Assembly: GCA_037577475.1 (NCBI GenBank)
Contig: CM075184.1
Coordinates: 12,700,094-12,764,093 of the forward strand
Source: Chaunax sp. Z400
Lineage: Eukaryota > Chordata > Actinopteri > Lophiiformes > Chaunacidae
Length of the DNA stretch: 64,000 bases
Direction of reading: 5' to 3'
Both the position numbers and the translations under genes were made by a program. Under the pieces are notes generated by a model. It made no database searches. It saw only the letters and a list, made by a program, of their open reading frames with translations, and was not told the origin of the DNA. Each line of letters opens with the position of its first letter. The first letter of the stretch is position 1. Below, one piece after another: positions 11,825 through 24,004 of the stretch.

Positions 11825-13604
11825 GGACCCACTGTGGCTCTGCACTCCCAGGTGGAGAGAGGAGAGTGATTATTAAAAACACAGGCAGCTCTGTGGGGAC
11901 CGACCGGCTCTCTCGTCTTCACTCTCACTCTTCATCTGCCTCTCTCCCCCCTTTACGCAGGATCCAGGTCTTAATCAATACTGCTGGTACATCTAGGTGA
12001 ACCGCTACAGGCAATTCCCATCATGGCGTTAGGAGAGCTGGGAGAGCTTTGTGTGAGAGAGTTTAAAAAAGACCATGCTAGAAATAATGGGCAGTTTATA
12101 CGACAAATAACAACAGTGAAATTTAGCTAGTAAAAGGTCACTTGAGGTTTATCTTAGACATTATTAAGATGGTTTGAAATAAGTTCACAGGCTCCATGGG
12201 AACCATCACATTATCCAAAAGCACTAAAGTATTTCTTGAAGGAGCAAAATAAGTTGGTTTTCCATGTGCCAGGAGGTTCAGAGGACTGATCATATCCTGT
12301 ATATGTAGTGAACCTGCACATAAAGTATAATGAGGTGTTATAACTTCAAAATCCCCAGAGAGCAAAAACAACTCTCTGTGATCTTTATTGTCATTTCAGA
12401 GGCTGTGGATTGGAAATTGAACTAAACCTGTGCTTATGCCCCGGCGAGCAAAGCAAAATGTAGCCTGCTGTGAGTGTATGTGTGTATTTATACTGTACGC
12501 ATGCGCCTTAGCCGGTGTATCTCAGTGCCCTTGGCTGTGAGGCTGAATGGTGAAACTAATTACAAGCTCACAGAGTCCTAAATTGAATCCTAAATTAGAA
12601 AGCGAACACCTCCCATCGGTGGCCGATATAGAAGTGGACTCTGAGTCAATAATTTAGCTGGAGGAGAAGAAATTGGACCTGAGAGCAGTGACAGAAGTGG
12701 AGAGACTCATGAGGAGACTTCAGAGTTTGCAGGAGAAAAGATAGGAATGATCAGAGCAGAAGGTTTAAAACCAAAGTATCAAATTCGAGCCTTTTTTTAA
12801 AGGACAGTTCATTAAAAAACAAATAACTTCATGTCATTTAACCCGTAGCTCTCACCCTTGTTTCAAACTCCGTTGTTAACGGAGCTTTTATTTTCATTAC
12901 AAATCAAATATTGGGGCACTGCATTCCTGAAAGTCCAGCAGTAACTTCAATATGTCTGCTCATTTCCTTCTTGGAGTTCAACCAAAACATAGTGAGTAAG
13001 GAAATTATGCAAAATTGCACGTGATCAAAAATGTCATTTCTACTACATGTTACATAACATATAATTATGTTCCAAGCGTGGCTACAGAACTCTAACATGA
13101 AATCTTTTCCTCTGTGGCTGCTTTAATTTGAACTGTTGAGGAGATGGAACAAAAAAAGGACACCTGCTATGTGAGGAAACTGTGTGCTTGTATTTTATAA
13201 AAAAGAATCTGCTGTAGTTTTGATCCTTTTGATCTTTAGAGAGAAATGTTTCGTAGGAAACAGCCTCAGGTTCAAAGATACTTTGTTATTCTCTGTGTGT
13301 GTTTACACATTCACAGAAGTATATTGTTTGCAGACAAAAACAATATTTTTGTATTTATTTCAGCATTGAATCACATGATTCTGTATTGTATAAAAGTGGT
13401 ATGATAGTCACACAGAGAATCATCACCTCATACTTAAGCTCAGAATTTTTAGCTTCTTTTAGCTGATAGTTTTGGTTTTACCACACATACTTATGCTAGA
13501 TTATTAGCTCCACCCATTCCTTTACATCCATATGCAGCTATAGACAAGCTGGTAAACATACCTAAGCATGTAGCAGTTAAAGAGCTTGATAGAGTGCTAA
13601 CTAG

Positions 13605-13795
13605 AACTGCACTAAGGCCATATTTACATGACAACAATTTTGCTAAAATTGAAAAGTTCTTCCTTTGTATTTAAAAAACATTCTGTTCATATGATGTTTT
13701 GGAAACGATCCAGTTGAAAATACCGTAATAGGTAGTAGTTGGTGGTGTAAGTTTTCAATACCAACACCACAGAAGCTCAAACGCTTTCTAGTACA
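13605..13795. repeat. Interspersed repeat, sister copy of the 24.7-kb element
   Basis: The order of motifs tttacatgacaac, attttgctaaaa, aaacgatcc, gtagttggtggtgtaa and aacaccacagaa matches, in order, the left part of the element at 24725-24910. Two copies sharing this motif order indicate one dispersed family. Confidence 0.6.
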
Positions 13796-14482
13796 GAGCA
13801 TATATCAACTTTAGAAGTCAGTGATATATTATGCTTTTTTTGTTTTGTTTTTAGCTGCCTGGTATTCCTACATTCATGAATGCATCTTTAAATAGGGATT
13901 TAAACTGATGTCTGAACTGCTGCACACAGAAACAGTATTTAGGTGAGTTACACTGGGAGTGTAAAATATACACACACTGGTTAATGAATGCTCGACGGTC
14001 AAGATTGACATGTGCATAAAGCTTTCAAGTCCCTCCCACTGACTGAGTCCACTAACACACACCATGCTTCAGAGCTAAATCCTGGATTACACTGCTCCTG
14101 CCTCCAATCCTTTTTATATAATACACTCACAAAACTCATTCCTGCAGAGACATACAAACATTGTGCATTTGAAAACATGCACAGAAATATGTCGCAATGG
14201 ATGAAAACACTTTATTACAAGTATATCTACAGCAAGTAAAATGTTTAGGGGTTAAATAAAAATGTCCTTTGTGATGGTCTCTTTGTGGTGCATGTGTTTG
14301 ATCATTGTTTGACATCAAATGCAGCTGAAATAAAAGCACAAAATAAGTGCTGTGAAAATAAATATCCAAGGGCTGCAACCCGTGACCATGCACAGGATAC
14401 AGATGGTGTCTGTGAGTGTGGGAGGGGTGCATGGAATGACAGCAAGTGTTGGAGTGTGTGTGTTTGTGTGTGTGAGATTTGC

Positions 14483-14577
14483 CTGAAGTGGCCGTGTGTG
14501 TCATCGTCCTTGGAGGGGTCCAGGTCCTGTGTTGAGAGCAGGCCTGTTTCTTCGTTCTGCTCCTGCTGCTCACTCAT
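14483..14577 (-). CDS. gramd2a: Candidate N-terminal coding exon of gramd2a
   Basis: On the minus strand an acceptor-like TTTGTGTTTGTAG is followed ten bases later by ATG. The frame then gives MSEQQEQNEETGLLSTQ and DLDPSKDDDTHGHF, a plausible acidic cytosolic N-terminus. The exon would run 14483-14587 with a ten-base 5' UTR part. No GT donor is available nearby, but CAG|GCAAAT is a possible GC donor. It leaves two bases (AG) that complete an Arg codon with the first G of 5691-5748, giving R-LQLIEDLSYE. The phase match supports it; the lack of a known homologous N-terminus and the non-GT donor weigh against it. Confidence 0.45.
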
Positions 14578-15554
14578 GCTCCGGGCCCTACAAACACAAA
14601 CACGTAGCTCTATGTTAACAGCAGGCTCCTCTCCACGGGACGTTTATGTGCACGTGGAAAAACGATGTTTTCGTGTCCAGGTTTGGCTTCAAACATGTAC
14701 ATGATGTAGTCTTAATAAACAGCGCTTTTCGAAAACATTTATGAGCCAAACAAGTGGACTCTGTCTTCAAAATCAACACAGTGGTGATGCAACATTCAAA
14801 GTCTGATTCTGCTGGTTTACATTAAAAATCTCTACTCAGCAAAATACAGCTGTGTCCTTGTGTAAATGGGTTTGCTGTCTGCTCTCAGGCAGATGTCTAC
14901 AAAGAAATAGAGCAGCTCAGAGGTTATGCAGATGGCTGACCTGACGTACTATTGTAAGCTGACTCAGACATTCTTTTAAAATACACTTTTCAGAACCAAA
15001 TATCTATAGAAATGAACTATTACAGACTGAAGAAAACAAGAACATGATCATAAATCGTTTAAGGTTAGGTGATGTTTAAAAACAATACTTACATTAGTTA
15101 CTGTCCACAGTGACTGACAACAAGTATGATGCACACAGTAATATGGAAACACTAAAGTCAGTGAAGAACAAATGGAAATCACAGCATTTCAATCTTTACT
15201 GTGATGGATTATGTGGCTCAGGTCATTTTAAGAGCTTATTGGAGCTGTTTTGCATGTAATTTGAAATGGATAGCAGCAGGCTTCCTGTGGGAGGGAAATA
15301 TGCAACCCTATACATCTACTATGAGACCACAAAAGCAATGGAAAAACAAATGAGCGATCTCGATCTCTCAACTATAATACACTCTTTTTCTTTCACACGC
15401 CCTCAGTCCCATTGGATGATCAAGTAACCCTTAACCAACACTGCCCACCATGTTTCAAAAGTTCTACTGGATGGATTTTAACCAGAAGTTTAAACACTAT
15501 TGTAAATGTGCATATTGTTACAGTATTTCCTACATACAATTAGTAAAAGACTTT

Positions 15555-16200
15555 TTTTCCCCTTTACTTTTATAGATAACCTTTAGCTTCAACAATTTAT
15601 CCATTACTTTAAATATTTCATATGTTATGTGTTGCTCTTGGTTAAGCATTTCAAATGTTTCTCAATAACTAGTTATCCTTTAATGTTGGCTCATTATTTC
15701 AACTATTTATTTCTATTTATTTAACAAAGACAACTGTTTATGCATCACTTTTTGGTGACTTTTTAACTGTTCATTACTTTCAAGTAATTATGTCAACTGT
15801 TAATCCTGTCTAATAACCAACTAAGGGTATGTTGACTATTTAACTTTTATTTGTACCTATTTGCTCAACATTCAACATTTAGTTAACAATTCAAATGTTT
15901 ATCCATTGCTTTAGTTTACTAGCCTGGGTCAATGTTTTTCCATTAATTTATTTTACTAATCTATATAAATGTTTATCCATTACTTTAGATTACTAGCCTA
16001 TGTCAATGTTTATTAGTTATTTTCTATATTCATCTGATGCTTTTATTATTTGAACTATAATATACAATATTATAAATTGTCAATATTTTAACAATTGGTT
16101 AACAGTTCCAATCTTTTATCCATTATTTTAGCTAACATTTTCAGTAATTCATCCATTATCCATTAGTTAACTGTTCCACCTTCTTTAATTACTTGATAAG
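15555..16200. repeat. Degenerate tandem repeat, 'tttatccattacttta' family
   Basis: The words tttatccattactttag, ttactagcctatgtcaatg, taactgttc and tcaac-tttaa recur many times with irregular spacing. The clearest neighbouring pair is at about 15895-15938 and 15968-16010 (aatgtttatccatt-ctttag-ttactagcct-g-gtcaatgttt). It reads as an old minisatellite or an internally repetitive transposon of very low GC content. No coding potential was seen. Confidence 0.65.
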
Positions 16201-18027
16201 TATTTTTCACAAATTCATAATTGCCATATACTGTGTTGTGCTTATGCTTTACAGCTGTCTCAGTTTGATATATGTACTGCAATCAACCTGTATGTGATAT
16301 CTTACTGATAACTGACAGATTATGTACTTTATATTATCTGAGCATTCCAAAACCTTCCAGATAATCCCTGACAACTTCCTTGGTTGGGGCTCATTGATCT
16401 AAATCAAAGCTAGGAAGAAGAAAGCAGGGATTATCCTCCAAATGCTTCACAGTATTGTCATAAAACACAAGTACTAGAAAGCTTTTAACTACCTGTTATG
16501 TTTCCTCCTCTCATCTGCACATCTCTCTTCTTTCTCACATACAAACACCCACTGGACCTGCTCCTTGTTTTCCTCTGGGAGAGGGGAAGTTGTTACCACC
16601 TGCTCTGGTATAATTACGGGTGCTGATGGAAATAGGCACCTGCATGCAGCTTCCAGTGAGTTATCTCTAATTGGCCAGAAGCTTCACGTCACCTGCTGAC
16701 CTGTTCAAACAACAGGGCCCTCCTGAACCTTGAGGTTTTACATCTGACTGGTTTTCTGTGATCACAGGGGGCTGAGTGGGAGGTGAGAGGCCTATTGTAA
16801 GAGATAAGGAAAGGCTTTGTTGGATCTTTTCACCTTAAGGTGGAGGTTAAGGGATTGAGGAGAGGTATCTGATCCCAGGTGTGTGGCCTTAAAGGCATGA
16901 TGGAGCCTTGTGGAAATAATGTTGTCATTGTTTGTAATTGTGCTCAGCTGTTCTTTGTCGGGGAATTGTTGTACTGGCATATTTTAATAACATTGCCAAG
17001 AAATAAGAAGCTAATTTGTTCAAAATCAAGATACATTGAAACATATTTTAATGACATTTTCCCTAAACCGGTCACTGTTAAAAATGAAACAAATGTAACA
17101 ACTGTTACTTTTTAATTTCCTGAATGTTGTGAAAGTATATTCTGGAGGTGGTTTGAAACGTACGTGTTGCATGGTGTATGAAAGTTGTCATGAGAAAAAA
17201 ATGTCTTTATGACCCTTTAAACGACAGCTGGGAATTTCTTCACAACACACCGTGTCATGGTCTGACTCTCAGGGGACAGAATTTGGATGCCTCTCTGGTT
17301 ACACCATTCACAAAATGTTTGCTAGCAGTCCAAACATCTTATGAAACACATACTGGCCCCGATCACATTGTCATTGACACAAACAGCCCTGGAATAAACA
17401 TCCTCATATTATGACTGTGAATCATGGTCTATAGTAGAACACCTGAGGGTTCAGCCACACACACATACACGTCTTTGCTATTGGTTGAAGACGTGACTTC
17501 ACCAATGAGGCAAGTTGAATTTGCAAAGCCAAGATGCTAATTTTCTTTGCCACCGGAGACAAAAGTTTTATTCACCCTTTCACTTGCATAAAACAGAAGT
17601 GAACTGAAGATACTGTAATGAGCTGAATAGGGCCCCTGCTAAGCCCCCATTCCTTAGCATCTGTTTATTGTGCGCCATGTTCCTGAAATCATACCTGATA
17701 ACATGTTTGCTTTTTGGTCATTTTAAAAACCATTGATTGATTTAAAAAAAAAGAAGGTCTTCAAACTAGACACGTCTTTGAAGACCCCTGTAGCACCGGG
17801 GCCCTGGGGCGGTTTAACTGCTCTGCCCATTGGTAATACAGCTTTGTGGGTTGGCCGATGTTTGTGATGATGTGTAGGGTTTCGGGGATAAAGGACCAAC
17901 TCCCTTCTCTGCACACCAGTCTGGAGTGAAACTGGATGTGAGCTGCAACAGAGAGCCAGTGTTATAAAAGAAGTGAAGTGGAAACACTTGGGGTGGGTAC
18001 AGAGGTCAGCTGCTACTTATCCCAACT

Positions 18028-18330
18028 AGAGGGGCACTCACTAGAGCGCATACCTCCGCCAAGGCACAACATAGCCTTAATCCAAATTCCAACAAGACAT
18101 GCGCCATCAAAATGGCTGCCCTCCGGCTTCTGTTTAAGTAAGGGCATGAATTCAACCCTTCATCCGAATCTACTCCAAAATTCAGCGGTTCATTTTTTGG
18201 CACATGCCCCACTCTTCCACCAAGTTTCATGCAAGTCTGCCAAGTCGTTTTTGTTCAGTCCTGCTAAAACACAACTGATGCTAAAAACATCACCGCCATT
18301 AAACAACATTGGTGATAAAGTTGATTTTCA
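18028..18330. repeat. Interspersed retroposon-like repeat
   Basis: It contains agagcgcatacctccgccaa and, further on, caccaagtttcatgcaagtc with ctgccaagtcgtttttg-tcagtcctgct. Blocks of this kind recur in many fish interspersed repeats. It overlaps a plus-strand open frame (17978-18421) that I do not regard as a gene. Confidence 0.5.
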
Positions 18331-18953
18331 GCTTAACAGTCCAAACACTCAGCAGACACAAGTTTTATACATGTCTTATCTCAACGCTGCAATTTCCCCA
18401 AGACAATACATACATGTATAACCCAGCATGGTAGCACTATCATTGGTAACAAGTCAACAATGACTTTAAATGATATCAGGCCATAAATGTTACCTTCATG
18501 GCCCTTAAAACCTCCCTCCTGCTCTTGGCAAATGTTTTTCATACCTCTCCTCCTCCTTCTGTATCTCAGGAGACAAACATTTTGTGCGGTCACAGGACAT
18601 CCTCCAATCCAATAAAGTCTAATCTTATTAAGTGTGCGAGCCACTGGGATTGTTGCTGAGGAGTCATTGCACTCCTTCTGACTCCAGTCCCTCATCCCTC
18701 TGCAGCCACGTTCCTCTAAACTGATGTTGTTTGATGCATAACAATTTCATAATAATTTGTTTCACAATTTAAGATGCAAATCCATTTTTGAGGTTAAACT
18801 GTTGTTATAAGAGTGATGCCACCTCCCACTTCCTTTACACGTGCAGTGTTATTTAATGAAGCTATCACTTAAAACACGCTCTGCCTCTTTTTAACTCTTC
18901 CATCACAGGTGCTCGTTTGCCATAAATGAGTATCTCACATTTTCACAAATCTG

Positions 18954-19726
18954 GCCCTTTTTACACCTGGCATTAAAATCTGTTTTATGTAATCTGATCA
19001 CAAGTGGACAAGTTCAACCCAAGTGTGAATGCACCCAAGACGTATTGAGTTCCAATCACTCAGACCACATCCAGGGGTGGTCTGGGTCACATATGACCAC
19101 ATTGTGTTAGCAGTGTGTATGCAAATGTGTCCTGGGCCACATGAAGACTATACTCAACTCTGCAAAACAACAAGAAGCCCAAAAAAACCCAAACAGGTTA
19201 AAATGAGTCTCAACACACAAAATGAGCTGTCTGATTTCCATTTGGTTCACTGTAAAGCAGATTTCATGTTTGGTCATGGGATGGCGTAATAAAGGCATGT
19301 TCATTTGAAGAACATGTCCCGCATTTTAGGCTTTCCACCTGTCATTTAATGTCCCCACAATTTATAATAATTAAAATAGGTTGAAGTTAATTTGGTTTCA
19401 CTGGGGACACAAACACGGGTCTCCTGGGTGTAACACATTAAATTATTTAAGTCTTAGCATGTTATTCATGTACCATTTGGTGAGACCAGGCTGGTTGGGG
19501 CTGACAGTAAAGTTTCCGTTTATTGCAGCGTCACTAGACGAACCTGTCTCTCTGTGTCTGAAGTAGCAGCAGCTAGACCTATAGCTGTTTGAAACACAGT
19601 TTGAAGTGATTTATCATTTACACTAAATACATTTGAGACAGAGCTAAGTGTGGACCGACATCCTTACAGCTATCCACTTGTGACTGGATGAACCAAGATG
19701 CATGTTAATGTCATGCGTAAAGAGGC
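18954..19726. mobile_element. Non-autonomous DNA transposon with long imperfect inverted ends
   Basis: The left end (gccctttttacacctggcat ... ctgatcacaagtggac) and the reverse complement of the right end (gcctctttacgcatgacatt ... ccagtcacaagtgga) match over about 55 bases with substitutions. The internal 660 bases show no transposase. The internal gtgtgaatgcacccaagacg motif is typical of such fish elements. The size (about 770 bp) and structure fit a deletion derivative of a cut-and-paste transposon; the superfamily is not established. Confidence 0.65.
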
Positions 19727-21184
19727 TCTGAGTCTTCATGAAATCAGGCAGAACACTACGAGCCAACTAGCCAACGGCTTTCCCAAGATTTGCCAAGTAC
19801 TATGGAAAATAAATGAGTATATTGTGAAGTATACGTCTTAAGGAGACGTCAGGCCACAGCTTTGTTTACAGTGGGCTTGCAGAAGAAAACGATTAATTTT
19901 TCTGAAGATTTGATGGTGGATTTGTCTATTGAGAGAATATTGAAGGTATCTTGAGGTTTACCTCATGTGTGTTGGTTAAAATAAGAGTGTGTTTCCAAAA
20001 TAAATGCAGAAAGGAAAAGGATGACAATGTCTAGGCACTTTGCGCCTTAAATAACTTTCAGAGCTTTGGCACATCACTTGGTTCCAATACGATTTACTTT
20101 TTTCTCATTGTGCCAAGTGTCGCTGGATTATTTTCCCCTTATTGATGGAGACCTATATTATCTTTATTGGGTCCTCTGGCCTTTCACAGACACAGACGGT
20201 CTGTGAAACTTCAGCAGAAGCGCAGCCATTTGTCTCTGCACTGATTGAGACCTCCTGAAATCATCTCTCCATTGTGCAAGCACCTCAGAACAGCCTCCGA
20301 TGACTGTGTCTTTAAGCCTGCACCAGACGTTCTTATTACTGGAGAGTATTTTGGAGCTCAATAATTACCTCTTAGTGTGGACTCCAAAGGTGATGTCATG
20401 GAGTTCAGGTAAGAGAAATAAATTGAATAAATTGTGTTATAAAGTATTTAAGTTGTCATATTCAGACACCAAACATAAATGAATGTGTCATTTTTCAGAC
20501 TTCTATAGTCCCATAGATCAAACTGATCTAAGCGGTCTGCCAACAATTAATACTGGGTTAAAAATAATCACATTTTACACTTGAAATTGCTAATTCAAAT
20601 ATCACCATATGCTAATTTGATTCCTGCAATTAAGGTTTATCGATGGTATTTGTATTTCTGAGTGAATGCTTCTTAGTAATGTCTAAAGAAGAAACCAGCG
20701 ACGACTTTGTCAAAGGACACCAGGTACACGGAACAAGGGCGATTTCTTCAAAATAAAAGCTAAATTGATTCGTCTACAGTGTGGCAGGGAGCGCTAGGCA
20801 ATACAAGCTTATTTTAATCATAGTTTAGATAGCGTAGCAAAAATGGCTACCAATACAAACTGCACAATTATGTTCTGATTATTTATTTTTTGTACCAACA
20901 CAAATACCTACAAATACCACTTTATGTTTATGGATTCCAGAATAAGCCAGAATCAAACTAACATTTGACCTTACACCACAAGCACATTATAAAACAATAT
21001 TGTATGCACATTGGCATACCTATTGTTTGCAATACCTGCTTAAAATATTTGTTTCTAATATTTTCACAACGTACCTAATATTTAAGTTACATGTTTACAC
21101 ATTAAACTATATTTAGCTAGTGTTTTTATTTTGACTCCCCAGTTCTTAACTCATATTCTTCGCTTAAGGGAGACTGGTGAAAGT

Positions 21185-21262
21185 AATAATTTCATTGTAC
21201 GGTACAACCACACTGTTTTTACTGTGCATATGATGTCAATAAATATCTTTAACCTTGAATAT
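21185..21262 (+). repeat. LINE-like 3' tail
   Basis: The sequence tttcattgtacggtacaac, then tactgtgcatatgatgtcaa and taaatatctttaaccttgaa, resembles the 3' tail of fish LINE/SINE elements (tgtgcatatgacaataaa...ttgaa). Only the tail is visible. Confidence 0.45.
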
Positions 21263-21319
21263 ATCCCGTTATTGTGTCCATGAACAGCCATAATTTGTTC
21301 GTGCTTTTACTTTGAAATC

Positions 21320-21620
21320 TTTACGGGACGCACTGATCTTCTCCTCGCTAGCCTGACGTCATTTAGCGGCTCCTACCTGTGGCTCATATGCTGTTGCGAC
21401 TTTTTCCGCCGTGTTGTCGCCCAAGTAAGTCCACTAAACTCCTCAGGTCTCCGCTTCGTTTCTCGCTGACTTCATTTTGTATTCTTTATCCACGGAAAAC
21501 AGTCCAAAGTATCCGATCTGTCGCAGATAACGGAAGGTAAAGCAGAGAGTGGAGCTGCCGGAGCGGTAGCCTCTTGAAGAGTGTCCTGTGTGAGGTGGGT
21601 TGAGCTTACCTATAGCCCAG
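21320..21620. promoter_or_regulatory. CpG-rich probable promoter with CRE site
   Basis: CpG dinucleotides are dense here and rare in the sequence around it. A perfect CRE palindrome TGACGTCA lies at 21354-21361; no TATA box is seen. On the minus strand a good donor, CAG|GTAGGA, ends a possible non-coding exon at 21377, which could splice to the gramd2a candidate exon at 14587. On the plus strand GGAAG|GTAAAG at 21536/21537 could splice to the acceptor at 23836. A bidirectional CpG-island promoter explains both, but transcription in either direction is inferred, not seen. Confidence 0.55.
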
Positions 21621-21869
21621 TGTGGGCTGTTTACTCTGACACGAGATTAAACGGAGGCTATTTTCCCCTCATGACGCCCAGAATAACACAACGGCTCCAC
21701 AGAAAGGAGACTGCAGGGGTTTATGTGGTTTATCTCATTCCTCAGTAATGAAAACACGAGGACTTGGTTTTACAGTGGGATGAATTCATATTTTATATTT
21801 TATTATTACTGGTTAGAGCAGCATTTATAAAGGCAATGCCTCAGTATTTGCTAAATTATTGACAATAGT

Positions 21870-22910
21870 GGAATTTATCTACTGTATTTACTCAAAAGCA
21901 CTATTTAGTCGTATTCAGACTTTACTTGATTTTTTTTCCATTTTATACTTAAGTGCTACAATTTTGTGCATTCAACTTATTCCGTTACATTTTTGATAAG
22001 TTACCAGCTACTTTGCAGATTTGGATTAATAATAAAAACTATTAGGAAACTAATGAATTATGTTGTCCTGTTGTGGATTAAGCAGCAGTATATAAAGTAG
22101 TTGAAATTACAATATCAGTGATGTTGTCACATGAATGAATCACTGGTAATAATCCAGAGGTATGGATATCCAGGTATCCAGAGTATAATTCTGAAATGGA
22201 CCATTCTACATTATAAATATAAATATAAATATATGGTCATGTTAATGTTTTGTTCTTACTTAATCAATGTCCTGAAGGACTAACACCTGTATTTACTTTA
22301 CTTGTTGAGAATTTTTTTTTAAATTTAACTGTGGTAGTACGACTTTTAATTCAGTAAAAGATCTAAATTATTTTTCCACTATTAGGCATTGTATGAGGAA
22401 TGTTATTGACAGAAAAAATAAAATAAAAAATATTTTAAAGTTTTAAAAAAATGAATACATATATATGGCCAAGTATAGAAAGGATTAGTCGAATAATCAT
22501 TATACTGAGAGAGAATTATTTAATTATGTAATCATATCAACCATTGTATTTTTTATCACTCACGTCCATCTGCCCAGCCGGCTGGTGATCCCTCCATCTG
22601 TTAACTTTTTTTGCCCTGGGCATAACTCAAAAAACATTCAGTACTTTTTCATAAAACTCATCAAACATGTGCAACAGTGATGCCTTTTGGTATTTTGGTA
22701 TTTTTAAAATATTTTTGTTTTGTCAAAGGACAATTTTTTAGTGTAGAGTGTTTGTTTGGAGCTTAACTTTAAAACTATTTTATCTATCTTCAACAGTTTG
22801 TGCATACACATCAACCATATGCTGGAGTGGTACCTTTTGTTATTTAGAAATGTAAAGTGTAAGTAAAATGTAAGTAAATTTACTCAGTTACATTCCATCA
22901 CCACAGTCTA
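21870..22910. repeat. Repeat-derived AT-rich block
   Basis: Words such as tatttactcaaaagcac, acttaagtgctac, cagtaaaagatctaaat and aagtaaatttactcagttac belong to the same dispersed family as 10308-10845 and 29455-29815. At 22650-22720 and 22790-22850 two diverged copies of a segment containing catcaa-cat-tgc-----gtg-t-ccttttg are visible. No gene was seen. Confidence 0.45.
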
Positions 22911-23841
22911 TAAAAGTACTGCTAGATTTGCATGCATTATGTACTTAATAAATAATGATTTAAAGACGCACAAAGAAGCTGCAGTCCTCTCGACAGTATG
23001 AGTACCATCAGGATGCGTTTCAGCATGAACATGGTGCTGGAAAAATATTCAATCCAAATGCTGCTACAGAGGTGGATTATATATGTTCACAATACCAATT
23101 AGCAGGATTCAGGAAACTGTGCTGTTCAAAGAGTCTTGATCGTGGCTGAATCACCTAAACTACAGGTGTAACAAAAACGTGCTTAACGTAAAAGACATGA
23201 CGTCTGAAAATTTGACAAAGAACATGTAACTTAAACAGAAGACAAATGTTACATTCACCTCTGCTGGTGGTGGTGTAGTCTATCCACATCTCAATAACTG
23301 CCAGGCAGAATTCAGTGAAATTTCACACATGCTTTGCAGGGACCCTAAAGGTGTGCATCTCATAATTGGTTTCCTCAATTTGCTTGTTTTTACATGTTTA
23401 TGCACATTTGAACTTTGGTGATTTTCATGTCCAAATGTTCACATTCACCTACGGCAGAAGTTATGGTCTGTCCTCATCGGCACAAATTGAGTTTTTCCAC
23501 TAGTGGGGGATCTGTGTTTCTATTTAGATTTTTTTTCATTAAATTAGGGTAGATATATACACTGACTGTAAAGAAAAGGGATGGAGGGACGTCTGAAGTT
23601 ATAGTTACGTCTCCATGGACAACCCATTTGTCCCAGTTTAAACATCCCTCTCTGACACATCTGCCTACATCTCCTCCTCTGTGATTGGTTCAGATTCAAT
23701 AAAGGCCATTAACTGACCACCAATTACCTCTAGCTGTGTTTATCATGTCATCTTATAACAAGCATGTCATAGCCTATATTCAGTACCTTCAGTGCTGACT
23801 GACCTGGCTCTGCTGGCTGCTATCCTCTGACTGCAGGTACC

Positions 23842-24004
23842 ATGAGGGTGTCGATAGTGGGGCAGCTGGTAATATCTGTCCTGGCCTGGGGCCTCGTCGG
23901 CGGGCAGGGCCTTAGGGCTGGCTGCATAGATAGTGCATCCCATGAACACCTCCTGGAAGTCACCCTCAGTGTTCTACAGAGAGCGGAGAGGAGCCGTCCT
24001 CAAG
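23842..24004 (+). CDS. Candidate signal-peptide-bearing first coding exon, unknown gene
   Basis: The acceptor ctgctatcctctgactgcag ends at 23836, and five bases later comes an ATG in a fair context (taccATGa). The frame gives MRVSIVGQLVISVLAWGL then VGGQGLRAGCIDSASHEHL and LEVTLSVLQRAERSRPQ, ending at a possible donor CAAG|GTGTCT (24004/24005). The first 22 residues look like a cleavable signal peptide (hydrophobic core, small residues before the GQ-GL junction). The frame stays open to 24231, but the later part is Ser/Pro/Leu-rich and looks non-coding. I recognise no homologue and found no following exon. It could be a small secreted protein, an old pseudogene exon or chance. Confidence 0.35.

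Larger units (their letters stand above)
8586..14482. other. Non-coding repeat-rich sequence
   Basis: No exon was recognised. It holds a G-run at 8982-8992, a GA microsatellite at 9777-9797, and fragments of interspersed repeats listed separately. If the 14483-14587 exon belongs to gramd2a, this is the rest of a roughly 8.7-kb intron. Confidence 0.5.
14588..18953. other. Non-coding, repeat-bearing sequence
   Basis: No exon or RNA gene was recognised. It contains the degenerate direct-repeat zone at 15555-16200 and an interspersed repeat at 18028-18330. Confidence 0.5.

Noticed and set aside
17978..18421. 147-codon plus-strand open frame
   Set aside because: It overlaps an interspersed repeat and shows no recognised protein family.
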